From positions 1 to 64,000 of the forward strand of contig NZ_JASXSZ010000005.1 in assembly GCF_030315975.1 (NCBI RefSeq): a stretch of DNA of 64,000 nt, given 5' to 3'. Position 1 is the first letter of the stretch. The number at the start of each line of letters is the position of its first letter. Source of the DNA: Microbacterium candidum (GTDB lineage Bacteria; Actinomycetota; Actinomycetes; Actinomycetales; Microbacteriaceae). Both the position numbers and the translations under genes were made by a program. Positions 7,984 through 16,515 of this stretch are shown piece after piece. The notes under the pieces were generated by a model. The model saw only the letters and a list, made by a program, of their open reading frames with translations, had not been told where the DNA came from and did not search any database.

Positions 7984-9237
7984 TTACTTGACGACCGCTT
8001 CGAGGTTGGTCTGCACCGACTGCAGGATCGTCTTCGGGTCGCTGGTCTTCAGCGTCTCGAGCTGCGAGTTGAAGTCGGCGATCACGTCGGCGGCGCCGGC
8101 GTTGGTCGGGACGCCCTGCGCGTACTCGGCGCCCTTGAGGAAGGGGACGAGCGGCGCGTTGTCAGCGGTCCAGGCGTCGGCAGCGGACTTCACCGAGGGC
8201 ATCGGGCCGAAGGCCTTCGAGAACGCCAGCTGCTGCTCGGCGGTCGTGAGGTACTCGATGAAGTCGAGCGCGGCCTTCTGGTTCTTGCCCGCGGCCGACA
8301 TGCCCCAGCAGTTGGTGAACTGCAGGGTGCCCTTGCCGGCGGGGCCGGCGGGCAGCTCGACGACCTTGTACTTCACGGTCGGGTAGTCGCTCTGCATGGC
8401 ACCGGTGATCCAGTTGCCCTCGATGGTCATCGCGCCGAGCTGCTTGCCGAACGCCTCGCCGCCCCAGCCTGCGCCGACATCCTTCGCGTACGCGAACGAG
8501 CCGTCGTTGAGGTGATCCTTGACGTAGGTGAGGGCGGTGACGTTCGCCGCGCTGTCGGCCTCGGCCTTCTTGCCGTCTGCCGAGACGAGGCGTCCGCCGG
8601 CCTGGGCCATGAAGGCGCCGATGCGGGCGTACTCGCCGCTGAAGACGAGACCCTTCGTCGTGCCGGAGGTGAGCTTCTTGGCGTCGGCCGCCAGCTGGTC
8701 CCACGTCGTGGGGATGTCGGCATCCGTCAGCCCCGCCTTCTCCCACAGGTCGGTGTTGATGATGAGCTGCAGCGTCGAGAAGTCCTTCGGTGCACAGTAG
8801 AACGTGTCGTTCACGCTGAAGTTCTTCACGAGAGACGGGTAGAAGTCGCTCTTGTTCTTCAACATGTCGCCGTACGCCTGCAGCGACTTGTTCCCGGCGA
8901 ACCCGGCGATCGCGTCGGTGGACAGGTAGAAGACGTCCGGCGGGGTGCTCGCGGCGAAGCCCTGCGAGAGCTGCTGCGAGAGGTTCGTCGCGGGGACGAC
9001 GGTGACGTCGACGCCGGACTTCTTCGACCAGGCGGCCGCCGCATCCTGCACGGCCTTCGTCTCGGCGTCGCCGCTCGAGCCGATCATGAGGGTGAGCGGG
9101 GACTTCGACGAGGTGAGCCCGCCGGCGGACGGCGATGAGCCGCTTCCGCTGAACCCTTGACCGCAGCCTGCGAGCACGAGGGCGGCGATGGCAGTGCCGC
9201 CCACGGCGATCGCGGCGCGTGCTGTGTATCGCGACAT
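7984..9237 (-). CDS. ABC sugar transporter substrate-binding lipoprotein
   Basis: The protein has 417 residues from ATG 9237, which has GGAGA about 7 bp upstream; longer starts lack this site. The lipoprotein signal is clear: hydrophobic residues 8-24, then LVLAGC with Cys25 as the lipidated residue and a Gly/Ser-rich linker. The mature part follows the bacterial solute-binding family 1 pattern (PLTLMIGSSGDAETKAVQDAAAAW opening, TPPDVFYLSTDAIAGFAGNKSL, and later FTNCWGMSAAGKNQKAALDFIEYL). It should sit on the outer face of the membrane and deliver sugar to the two permeases. It is the first gene of the operon, facing the LacI gene. Confidence 0.95.
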   Translation of the reverse strand: MSRYTARAAIAVGGTAIAALVLAGCGQGFSGSGSSPSAGGLTSSKSPLTLMIGSSGDAETKAVQDAAAAWSKKSGVDVTVVPATNLSQQLSQGFAASTPPDVFYLSTDAIAGFAGNKSLQAYGDMLKNKSDFYPSLVKNFSVNDTFYCAPKDFSTLQLIINTDLWEKAGLTDADIPTTWDQLAADAKKLTSGTTKGLVFSGEYARIGAFMAQAGGRLVSADGKKAEADSAANVTALTYVKDHLNDGSFAYAKDVGAGWGGEAFGKQLGAMTIEGNWITGAMQSDYPTVKYKVVELPAGPAGKGTLQFTNCWGMSAAGKNQKAALDFIEYLTTAEQQLAFSKAFGPMPSVKSAADAWTADNAPLVPFLKGAEYAQGVPTNAGAADVIADFNSQLETLKTSDPKTILQSVQTNLEAVVK

Positions 9238-9334
9238 CAGATCTCCTTCGATTGCATCGGGTGGTACGCCGAGAAACGTCATCCGGTCTGCAGGGTGTTG
9301 CATCCAATGCTGACCAGTTCGTCCAAGCAGGGGA

Positions 9335-9370
9335 AATTTGATCGTTCAAATTCTTGGCGCCAGGCCAAGA
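9335..9370. promoter_or_regulatory. Two adjacent dyads, probable LacI-type operators
   Basis: AATTTGA 9335-9341 and TCAAATT 9346-9352 form a dyad centred on CG, the usual layout for LacI-family sites. Next to it TCTTGGC 9352-9358 and GCCAAGA 9364-9370 form a second perfect dyad with a 5-bp spacer. Both lie 39-74 bp upstream of the LacI start and between the two divergent units. The rest of 9238-9408 holds no gene; no promoter hexamers are convincing. Confidence 0.72.
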
Positions 9371-9408
9371 TATGGTGTTGGCACTGGGGATGTCAAGGAG
9401 GGGAGTCG

Positions 9409-10419
9409 ATGCGTCGACCAGCGACAATCGAAGACGTCGCGCGAGTGGCTGGGGTCTCGCGGCAGACGGTGTCGAACGTGATCAACAGTCCCGAGATCGT
9501 CCGGGAGTCCACGCGCGAGCGTGTGCGGACCGCGATCGCGGAGCTCAACTACTCGCCGCACGCGTCGGCGCGGCGCCTGCGCACGCAGCGCAGCTCGACG
9601 ATCGGCATCCATCTCGATCCGTACGCGGGAGGCATCTCCGGCGTGGTCCTCGACCGGTTCGTGCACGCCCTCACCGAGCAGGCCGGGGAGCGCCGCCAGC
9701 GGGTGCTCGTCTACGCCGCCCGCACGGCGGAGGACGAGATCGCCCGGATCGCCGAGCTCGCCGACGGGGGCGACATCGACGCGGTCGTCATCACGGGCAC
9801 GTTCCACGGCGACCGGCGCACGGGGTGGCTCTCCGAGCGGTCGCTGCCGTTCGTGTCGTTCGGCCGGCCGTGGGGGGTCGACGACATCGACGACCCCGCG
9901 CACCTCTGGGTCGACGTCGACGGGGCGGCCGGCACGCGCGCCGGCACCGAGTACGCGATGGGCCAGGTCGGCCCGCGCGTCGCGTTCCTCGGCTGGCCGT
10001 CTGGCTCGGGCACGGGAGACGACCGCGAAAGGGGCTGGCGTGAGGCGCGGCGGATGCTGCCGGCCGCCCCGCGCTTCACGGCGGTGGAGAGCGTCGCGGC
10101 GGGCCGCGCGGCCATCGAGGCAGGGCTCGCCGAGGGCGGGTTCGACGCCCTCGTGTGCGCGAGCGACGCCCTCGCCATCGGCGCGCACCTCGCCGTGACG
10201 GCGCGGCGTCTGGAGATCCCGATCATCGGCTTCGACAACACGCCGGCCGCCGAGGCCCTCGGAATCTCGAGCGTCGAGCAGCTGCCCGAGAAGGTCGCCG
10301 AGGGCGCCCTCGAACTCCTCATGGGGGAGCAGTCCGCGATCAGTCCGCGCTCGGCCGTTCCGGGTCGCGCCCATGTGCTGGTGGAACCGCGACTGGTGGT
10401 GCGGAAGGGTCCGCTGTAA
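9409..10419 (+). CDS. LacI-family transcriptional regulator
   Basis: The protein has 336 residues from ATG 9409, preceded by AAGGAGG at a good distance; this start puts the helix-turn-helix at the very N-terminus as in all LacI proteins. Residues 6-26 read TIEDVARVAGVSRQTVSNVIN and the hinge follows (NYSPHASARRLRTQRS). The rest is a periplasmic-binding-type sensor domain ending with a dimer and ligand face (CASDALAIGAHL, IIGFDNTPAAEALGISSVEQ). It is divergent from the sugar operon at two dyads, so it most likely represses that operon until the sugar or a breakdown product binds. Its last 80 bp overlap the end of the MFS gene on the other strand. Confidence 0.95.
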   Translation: MRRPATIEDVARVAGVSRQTVSNVINSPEIVRESTRERVRTAIAELNYSPHASARRLRTQRSSTIGIHLDPYAGGISGVVLDRFVHALTEQAGERRQRVLVYAARTAEDEIARIAELADGGDIDAVVITGTFHGDRRTGWLSERSLPFVSFGRPWGVDDIDDPAHLWVDVDGAAGTRAGTEYAMGQVGPRVAFLGWPSGSGTGDDRERGWREARRMLPAAPRFTAVESVAAGRAAIEAGLAEGGFDALVCASDALAIGAHLAVTARRLEIPIIGFDNTPAAEALGISSVEQLPEKVAEGALELLMGEQSAISPRSAVPGRAHVLVEPRLVVRKGPL

Positions 10420-11629
10420 CGGCATCCATCGCCGGCGTCGTGGCGGGCTGCCGCATCCACACGAGTCCGACGACTCCGGCCGCGAGGTACAGGGCGGCCT
10501 GGAGGTCGAGGAGGGGGCTCAGCAGCGTCGGGTTCCCCGCGAGGCCCGCGAGGAGGATGCCGCCCGCCTGGCCGATGGCCGCGATGAGCCCGACCGCGGC
10601 GAAGGCCGCACCGCGCTCGCGGGGTGCCGTCGCCGTCTGCATGACGCTCATGACGCCCGTCATCATGACGACTCCGGGTGCGCCGACGATCGCGAACAGG
10701 ACGACGTACGGCCAGATGTTCGTCGTCAGGAACGGCAGGTTCCACGTCACGAGCGAGATGATGCCGAACGCGAAGACGCTCCCGACGGTGAGGGCGCGCG
10801 GCCCAGCACCTCGGGTGAAGAAGCCGAGCGTGAGGCCTGCGGCGATCGCTCCGATCGCCTGGATGCCGCGGAGGAGCCCGACATCCCCGTCGCTGCCGTG
10901 CAGCGGATCCGTGACGAACAGCAGGAACAGCACGAGGAACATGCCCTGCGCGATGCTGGCGAGCCCCATGATGAGGTAGATCGGCCGGAGCGGACGGATG
11001 CGGAGCGCAGCTCCCACCCCCATGCTCTTCTCGCCGCCGTGCGCGCCGCCGTGCGGGTGCCCGGCCGTGCGGGGGAGCGTCGAGATGAGGATCGCCGAGA
11101 CGACGTAGCTCGCGGCGTCGATCGCGATGACGAGCGGGAGCCCGCCCGCCATCAGCGCGATGCCGCCGAGCGGTCCGCCGACGAGCCGGCCGAGGTTCTG
11201 GTTGAGTCCGACCAGCGCATTCGCGGAGACCAGCTTGTCCTTGTCGACGAGGTCGGGAAGGAGCGAGTTCTTCGCCGGCTCGAACAGGGCGGCGAGCGAC
11301 GCATGGACCGCGATGACGGCGTAGGCGATCGGGAGATCGGCGGCCGAGTGGACGAAGAGCAGCGGAATGAGGGCGAGCGCCTGGCCGATGTTCGTCCCGA
11401 CCATCACCCAGCGCCGGTCGAAACGCCCCGCCAGCTGCGCAGCCAGCGGCGCGAGGACGATCGCGGGGGCGAGCTCGAGGATGAAGGCGATGGAGGTCCC
11501 GACCGCGGAGCCGCTCAGCCGCAGCACGACGAGCGGCAGCGCGATGAAGAGGAACCAGTCGCCTGTGTCGGACACGAGCCCGGCGACCCACAGCCGCTGG
11601 AAGGCGGGGGAGCGGAACGCGCTGCTCAT
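10340..11629 (-). CDS. MFS efflux-type transporter
   Basis: The protein has 429 residues and many hydrophobic segments, consistent with 12 membrane helices. The N-terminus SSAFRSPAFQRLWVAGLVSDTGDWFLFIALPLVVL is typical of the MFS drug/siderophore exporter branch (MFS_3 type), and AGRFDRRWVM follows as the conserved loop between helices 2 and 3. The start overlaps the stop of the ArsR-type gene by 4 bp, so the two form an operon and the regulator probably controls the pump. The substrate is unknown. The hydrophilic tail (~45 residues, Pro/Ala-rich) lies partly in the region that overlaps the lacI-type gene. Confidence 0.92.
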   Translation of the reverse strand: MSSAFRSPAFQRLWVAGLVSDTGDWFLFIALPLVVLRLSGSAVGTSIAFILELAPAIVLAPLAAQLAGRFDRRWVMVGTNIGQALALIPLLFVHSAADLPIAYAVIAVHASLAALFEPAKNSLLPDLVDKDKLVSANALVGLNQNLGRLVGGPLGGIALMAGGLPLVIAIDAASYVVSAILISTLPRTAGHPHGGAHGGEKSMGVGAALRIRPLRPIYLIMGLASIAQGMFLVLFLLFVTDPLHGSDGDVGLLRGIQAIGAIAAGLTLGFFTRGAGPRALTVGSVFAFGIISLVTWNLPFLTTNIWPYVVLFAIVGAPGVVMMTGVMSVMQTATAPRERGAAFAAVGLIAAIGQAGGILLAGLAGNPTLLSPLLDLQAALYLAAGVVGLVWMRQPATTPAMDAVTADPSAPPVAVPPAHGRDPERPSAD

Positions 11630-12225
11630 GATTCCTCGCCTCCGGCGTTTCCGAAGGTCGGGCGAGGGAACGCGAGGACCGAGAGCTCCGCGATCGCGGA
11701 GCCCGCCGGCGCATCGGCGCGGGTCGGGGCGATGTACGGGCGCACGAGGGCGTCGATCTTCTCGACCAGTGTGCGGAGCTCCTCAGGGGTGACCCGCAGG
11801 CCGTAGTTCGAGAACGCATCGGCGTCGCGCCACTTGGTGGGCAGCATGCCGCGTGTGCGCAGATGCGCCTGGGCGAGCTGGTATTCGAGCTGCAGGGATG
11901 CGGATGCCACGCTCAGTGCAGAGGCGGCGACGTCCGGGTCCGTCGCATCCACCGTCGTGTCGAGGCCGGTGATCGTCGCCCGCCACGGCCGCTCGCGCCC
12001 GTCTCCGGACTCGACCGGCTCGACGAGCCCGTGCTTGGCGAGCACGCGCAGGTGGTAGCTGCTGTTCGACGGCGAGTCGCCGACCGCCCGCGCGCACGCG
12101 GAGGCGGTGGCCGGGCCCTCGGACATCAGGTATCCGAGGAGGTTCAGTCGCACCGGGTGGGCGAGGGCCTCGAGCGCCTCGGGATCGTCGAGCCGGCGCC
12201 TGTTCTCGCGGGGGTTGTCCTGCAT
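11626..12225 (-). CDS. ArsR-type winged-helix transcriptional regulator
   Basis: The protein has 199 residues. The winged helix spans roughly residues 12-95: EALEALAHPVRLNLLGYL, then ATASACARAVGDSPSNSSYHLRVLAKHGLVE, the recognition helix pattern of ArsR/HTH_20 proteins. The longer C-terminal half is helical and has no metal-site cysteines, so a non-metal signal is likely. It is the first gene of a two-gene unit with the MFS pump. Upstream, TGAAAG/CTTTCA dyads at 12240-12269 and 12292-12306 are candidate sites for self-control. Confidence 0.9.
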   Translation of the reverse strand: MQDNPRENRRRLDDPEALEALAHPVRLNLLGYLMSEGPATASACARAVGDSPSNSSYHLRVLAKHGLVEPVESGDGRERPWRATITGLDTTVDATDPDVAASALSVASASLQLEYQLAQAHLRTRGMLPTKWRDADAFSNYGLRVTPEELRTLVEKIDALVRPYIAPTRADAPAGSAIAELSVLAFPRPTFGNAGGEES

Positions 12226-12239
12226 GACCGCGCTCCGTT

Positions 12240-12306
12240 CTGAAAGGGTACTTCGAAAGACTCTTTCAGAGTACGCCTCGGGGGCCCGATGTGAAAGCCC
12301 CTTTCA
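12240..12306. promoter_or_regulatory. Repeated CTGAAAG/CTTTCAG dyads upstream of the ArsR-type gene
   Basis: CTGAAAG at 12240-12246 pairs with CTTTCAG at 12263-12269. A tighter copy, TGAAAG 12292-12297 and CTTTCA 12301-12306, follows with a 3-bp spacer. Both lie just upstream of the ArsR-type start at 12225. They are probably operator sites for that regulator; this is inferred from position. Confidence 0.6.
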
Positions 12307-12337
12307 GAAATCGCTCCTGCGCCAGAACAGGAGATTC

Positions 12338-12380
12338 GGCGAGAACAGGACGATTGGCGCCGAATCGTCCTGTTCTCGCC
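12338..12380. terminator. Perfect 18-bp inverted repeat, terminator-like
   Basis: GGCGAGAACAGGACGATT at 12338-12355 is mirrored exactly at 12363-12380 with a 7-nt spacer. It lies 40 bp beyond the stop of the IclR gene (minus strand), so it probably ends that transcript. Partial copies of the AGAACAGGAG block flank it at ~12323 and ~12395. There is no T-tract, as is common in high-GC actinobacteria. Confidence 0.7.
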
Positions 12381-12420
12381 GTTTCACCTGTTTCGGGTTC
12401 TCCTGTTTCGGGCGGCGGGG

Positions 12421-13194
12421 TCAGCGGCGGTGGAGTCTCCGCTCCAGTTCGGCAGCCTGGGCCTGGACGAGCGCGGCCAGGGACGCTGCATCCTTCGCCT
12501 GCGCGCCCGCGTCTTCCGGCCACGTGACGGCGATCGCCGCGATGGGCCACCCGGTGTGGTCGCGCACTGCGACGCCGACGGAGCGGAGGCCCAGGGTGAT
12601 CTCGCCGTCCTCGGTGGCGTATCCCGTCGCGCGGACTTCGCGCAGCACCTCGCGCAGCTCGGACGGACGCGCGGGGCCGCGGCCGGTGCGGTCGGCGAAG
12701 GCGGAGGCATCCGGGTACAGCGCGGTGATCTGCTCGCGGGGGAGCGCCGCGAGCATCGCACGCCCGGTCGCGGTCAGGTGCGCGGGGAGGCGCACGCCGA
12801 CGTCCGTGACGAGAGCGGGCCTGCGCGGGGCGCGCTCCTCGACGACGTAGAGCACATCGCGTCCCGTCATGACGGCGAGGTGCGCGCTCTCGCCCGAGCG
12901 GTCGGCGAGGGCGGCGACGAGGGTGCGGCCGAGGCGCGCGATCGGCTGCTGCCGTGAGTAGCCTCCGGCGAGCTCGAACGCGGCCGTGCCGAGGCCCCAG
13001 CGGCGGTCTTCCGGGAGGTGCACGACGAAGCCGTGCTGCTGCATCGAGGCGAGCAGGTGGTAGACGCTCGAGCGCGGAATACCGAGCGTCGACGCCATCG
13101 TGGAGGCGGCGACCGGGCCCGGCTGGCGGGCGAGGTACGCGAGGATGCGCAGCGTCTGATCGGCGGCGGGGACTTGCGGCATCTTGTCTGGCAT
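12421..13194 (-). CDS. IclR-family transcriptional regulator, probable hut regulator
   Basis: The protein has 257 residues from ATG 13194; an in-frame TTG at 13203 is a possible alternative. The N-terminal winged helix (DQTLRILAYLARQPGPVAAS to IPRSSVYHLLASMQQHGFV) and the C-terminal effector domain (LAVMTGRDVLYVVEERAP, LPAHLTATGRAMLAALP, GYATEDGEITLGLRSVGVAV) are the standard IclR pair. The gene is divergent from hutH with about 60 bp between starts. That layout suggests control of the histidine-utilisation operon, with urocanate or histidine as a plausible signal. The signal is an inference; IclR proteins can be repressors or activators. Confidence 0.93.
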   Translation of the reverse strand: MPDKMPQVPAADQTLRILAYLARQPGPVAASTMASTLGIPRSSVYHLLASMQQHGFVVHLPEDRRWGLGTAAFELAGGYSRQQPIARLGRTLVAALADRSGESAHLAVMTGRDVLYVVEERAPRRPALVTDVGVRLPAHLTATGRAMLAALPREQITALYPDASAFADRTGRGPARPSELREVLREVRATGYATEDGEITLGLRSVGVAVRDHTGWPIAAIAVTWPEDAGAQAKDAASLAALVQAQAAELERRLHRR

Positions 13195-13269
13195 GGCAGA
13201 CAAAGGATGCCACGAAGCCCTCCCGTTCGGAAGGCCCGAGGTGTGGAATCGTCATATGACTTCCTCCAC
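13194..13269. promoter_or_regulatory. Divergent iclR-hutH control region with palindromes
   Basis: TGGCA 13194-13198 and TGCCA 13208-13212 form one inverted repeat. A perfect palindrome GTCATATGAC at 13251-13260 includes the hutH start codon, flanked by GTGGAA at 13243 and TTCC(T)CCAC ending at 13269. These are candidate sites for the IclR protein. The second would block hutH initiation if occupied. Confidence 0.5.
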
Positions 13270-14809
13270 CGTGCTTGCAGACTCCGTCCTCGTCGGCGAA
13301 GCGCCCCTCAGCCCCGCCGACGTCGTCGCGGTCGCCCGTGACGGTGCGCGCATCGAGATCGCCGCCTCCGCCCTCCACAAGGTCGCCGCATCCCGTGCCC
13401 TCGTCGACCGCCTCGCCGACGACCCGAACCCGCACTATGGCGTGTCGACCGGCTTCGGAGCGCTCGCGACGAAGTTCATCCCCGTCGAGCGCCGCATGCA
13501 GCTGCAGGTCAGCCTCATCCGCTCGCACGCGTCGGGCACCGGCGCCGAGGTCGAGCGCGAGGTCGTCCGGGCGCTGCAGCTGCTGCGCCTCCAGACCCTC
13601 GCGACCGGACACACCGGCGTGCGGCCCGTCGTCGTCGAGACGTACGCGGGGATGCTGAACGCCGGCATCACCCCGATCGTCCGCGAGTACGGCTCGCTCG
13701 GCTGCTCCGGCGACCTCGCCCCGCTCGCCCATGTCGCGCTCGCGTCGATGGGCGAGGGCCGCGTCCGCGATGCCGCCGGCGTCGAGATGGATGCCGCCGA
13801 GGCGCTGGCCGCCGCATCCATCGCCCCGCTCGAGCTGCGCGAGAAGGAGGGCCTCGCCCTCATCAACGGCACCGACGGCATGCTCGGCATGCTGCTGCTC
13901 GCCCTCCACGACTTGAGCGTCCTCTTCGACACCGCCGACCTCGCCGCGGCCCTGTCGGTCGAGAGCCAGCTCGGCACCGACGCCGTGTTCGCCGCCGACC
14001 TGCAGGCCCTGCGCCCCCAGCTCGGCCAGGCCGAGTCGGCCGCCAACCTGCGCGCGTTCCTCGGCGACTCGCCGATGGTCGCCTCGCACAAGGGCCCGGA
14101 GGACGGACGGGTGCAGGACGCCTACTCCCTCCGCTGCTCGCCGCAGGTGCACGGCGCCGGCCGCGACACGGCCGCGCACGCCCTTCTCGTGGCGACCCGC
14201 GAGCTCGCCGCCGCCGTCGACAACCCGGTCCTGACCGACGACGGCCGTGTCGAGTCGAACGGCAACTTCCACGGCGCGCCGGTCGCGTACGTGCTCGACT
14301 TCCTCGCGATCGCCGTCGCCGACCTCGCGTCGGTGTCCGAGCGCCGCACCGACCGCGCCCTGGATCCGGCCCGCAGCCACGGCCTCCCGCCGTTCCTCGC
14401 CCACGAGGTCGGCGTCGACTCCGGCCTCATGATCGCCCAGTATGCGGCGGCCGGCATCGTCTCGGAGCTCAAGCGCCTGGCGGTCCCCGCATCCGTCGAC
14501 TCGATCCCCTCGTCGGCCATGCAGGAGGACCACGTGTCGATGGGGTGGGCCGCCGCCCGCAAGCTCCGTCGCGCGATCGACGGCCTGTCCCGCGTCCTCG
14601 CGGTCGAGATCGTGACGGGATGCCGCGCCCTCGACCTGCGCGCGCCGCTGCAGCCGGGCTCCGCGACCGGCGCCGTGCGCGACCTCGTCCGCACCGTCGT
14701 CGAGGGCCCCGGCCCCGACCGCTTCCTCTCGCCCGACATCGAGGCCGTCACGGCTCTCGTCATCGACGGCTCCGTCGCCCGCACGGCGCTCGCCGCCGCA
14801 TCCCGCTGA
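13256..14809 (+). CDS. hutH: Histidine ammonia-lyase
   Basis: The protein has 517 residues, the usual size. It removes ammonia from L-histidine to give urocanate, the first step of histidine breakdown. Residues 149-153 read GCSGD: the self-formed MIO cofactor comes from the Cys150-Ser151-Gly152 triad, where many family members have Ala-Ser-Gly. Other landmarks are YGVSTGFG (near residue 60), [25 protein letters not shown] and SNGNFHG, all matching the family. ATG 13256 is chosen because it gives the normal N-terminus; an upstream extension would run into the IclR start. It leads the operon, with hutU 25 bp downstream. Confidence 0.97.
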   Translation: MTSSTVLADSVLVGEAPLSPADVVAVARDGARIEIAASALHKVAASRALVDRLADDPNPHYGVSTGFGALATKFIPVERRMQLQVSLIRSHASGTGAEVEREVVRALQLLRLQTLATGHTGVRPVVVETYAGMLNAGITPIVREYGSLGCSGDLAPLAHVALASMGEGRVRDAAGVEMDAAEALAAASIAPLELREKEGLALINGTDGMLGMLLLALHDLSVLFDTADLAAALSVESQLGTDAVFAADLQALRPQLGQAESAANLRAFLGDSPMVASHKGPEDGRVQDAYSLRCSPQVHGAGRDTAAHALLVATRELAAAVDNPVLTDDGRVESNGNFHGAPVAYVLDFLAIAVADLASVSERRTDRALDPARSHGLPPFLAHEVGVDSGLMIAQYAAAGIVSELKRLAVPASVDSIPSSAMQEDHVSMGWAAARKLRRAIDGLSRVLAVEIVTGCRALDLRAPLQPGSATGAVRDLVRTVVEGPGPDRFLSPDIEAVTALVIDGSVARTALAAASR

Positions 14810-14834
14810 TCTGATTTCCGAAGGAGTGAACGAC

Positions 14835-16514
14835 ATGACCGTCTCGACAGGCTCGACGACCGAGCAGACCCGTACGATCCGCGCCACGCGCGGCAACGAG
14901 CGCACCGCGAAGAGCTGGGGCGCCGAAGCCGCCAAGCGCATGCTCATGAACAACCTCGACCCCGAGGTCGCCGAGCACCCCGAGGACCTCGTCGTCTACG
15001 GCGGCACCGGCCGCGCCGCGCGCAGCTGGGAGGCGTACGACGCGATCGTCCGCACGCTCGACGAGCTCGAGCCCGACGAGACGCTGCTCGTGCAGTCCGG
15101 CAAGCCGGTCGGCGTGTTCCGCACGCACGAGTGGGCGCCGCGCGTCCTCATCGCGAACTCGAACCTCGTCGGCGACTGGGCGACGTGGCCCGAGTTCCGC
15201 AAGCTCGAGGCCGAGGGCCTCATGATGTACGGCCAGATGACCGCGGGCTCGTGGATCTACATCGGCTCGCAGGGCATCCTGCAGGGCACGTACGAGACGT
15301 TCGCCGCTGTCGCGCGTTCGCTCGGCAAGGAGTCGCTTCGCGGGACGCTGAGCCTCACCGGCGGTGCCGGCGGCATGGGCGGCGCGCAGCCGCTCGCCGT
15401 CACGCTGAACGACGGCGCGTGCCTCATCGTCGACGTCGACGAGTCGCGCCTGTCGCGCCGCGTCGACCACGGCTACCTCGACGTGTACTACACCGACCTC
15501 GACGAGGCGATCGCGCGTGCCGTCGCGGCCAAGGAGGCGGGCGAGGCCCTGTCCGTCGGCATCGTCGGCAACGCGGCCGAGGTCTTCCCGGAGCTCTTCC
15601 GCCGCGGCGTGCCGATCGACATCGTCACCGACCAGACGAGTGCCCACGACCCGCTCGCGTACCTGCCGATCGGCATCGCCTTCGAGGACTGGAAGTCCGC
15701 GGCCGCCGCCGACCCGGAGGGCTTCACCGAGAAGGCCCGCGAGTCCATGGCCGCGCAGGTGGCCGCGATGGTCGCGTTCCAGGATGCCGGCGCCGCCGTC
15801 TTCGACTACGGCAACTCGATCCGCGCGGAGGCGAAGCTCGGCGGGTTCGACCGGGCCTTCGAGTTCCCGGGCTTCGTCCCGGCCTACATCCGCCCGCAGT
15901 TCGAAGAGGGCCGCGGCCCGTTCCGCTGGGCGGCGCTGTCGGGCGACCCGCAGGACATCTACAAGACCGACCGTGCCATCGCGGAGCTCTTCCCCGAGGA
16001 CGCGGCGCTGCACCGCTGGCTCGAGAAGGCCGGCGAGAAGGTGCACTTCGAGGGCCTGCCTGCACGCATCTGCTGGCTCGGCTACAAAGAGCGTCACCTC
16101 GCGGGCCTGAAGTTCAACGAGATGGTCGCCTCGGGCGAGCTTTCCGCGCCGATCGTGATCGGTCGCGACCACCTCGACTCGGGCTCGGTCGCCTCCCCGT
16201 ACCGCGAGACCGAGGCCATGAAGGACGGCTCGGACGCGATCGCCGACTGGCCGCTCCTGAACGCCCTGCTGAACACCGCGTCCGGCGCATCCTGGGTGTC
16301 GATCCACCACGGCGGCGGCGTCGGCATCGGCCGTTCGATCCACGCCGGCCAGGTCACCGTCGCCGACGGCTCGGCCCTCGCGGCGGAGAAGCTCGAGCGC
16401 GTGCTGACGAACGACCCCGGCACGGGCGTCATGCGTCACGTCGACGCCGGCTACGACCACGCGAAGGACGTCGCCCGCGAGCGGGGCCTCAAGGTCCCGA
16501 TGCTGGACGCCTGA
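14835..16514 (+). CDS. hutU: Urocanate hydratase (urocanase)
   Basis: The protein has 559 residues. It adds water to urocanate to give imidazolonepropionate and uses tightly bound NAD+. The start ATG 14835 has AAGGAG 9 bp upstream; the GTG at 14826 overlaps that site and is unlikely. The body is almost textbook: [38 protein letters not shown], the NAD-binding [24 protein letters not shown], and [15 protein letters not shown] near the catalytic region, ending with [13 protein letters not shown]. The first ~15 residues ([12 protein letters not shown]) are encoded by a copy of the TCGACAGGCTCG repeat and look like an insertion into the leader of the gene. Confidence 0.98.
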   Translation: MTVSTGSTTEQTRTIRATRGNERTAKSWGAEAAKRMLMNNLDPEVAEHPEDLVVYGGTGRAARSWEAYDAIVRTLDELEPDETLLVQSGKPVGVFRTHEWAPRVLIANSNLVGDWATWPEFRKLEAEGLMMYGQMTAGSWIYIGSQGILQGTYETFAAVARSLGKESLRGTLSLTGGAGGMGGAQPLAVTLNDGACLIVDVDESRLSRRVDHGYLDVYYTDLDEAIARAVAAKEAGEALSVGIVGNAAEVFPELFRRGVPIDIVTDQTSAHDPLAYLPIGIAFEDWKSAAAADPEGFTEKARESMAAQVAAMVAFQDAGAAVFDYGNSIRAEAKLGGFDRAFEFPGFVPAYIRPQFEEGRGPFRWAALSGDPQDIYKTDRAIAELFPEDAALHRWLEKAGEKVHFEGLPARICWLGYKERHLAGLKFNEMVASGELSAPIVIGRDHLDSGSVASPYRETEAMKDGSDAIADWPLLNALLNTASGASWVSIHHGGGVGIGRSIHAGQVTVADGSALAAEKLERVLTNDPGTGVMRHVDAGYDHAKDVARERGLKVPMLDA

Positions 16515-16515
16515 C

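Noticed and set aside
12266..14953. Minus-strand frame over hutH
   Set aside because: hutH on the plus strand has complete family motifs; the minus frame is an Arg/His/Gly-rich shadow.
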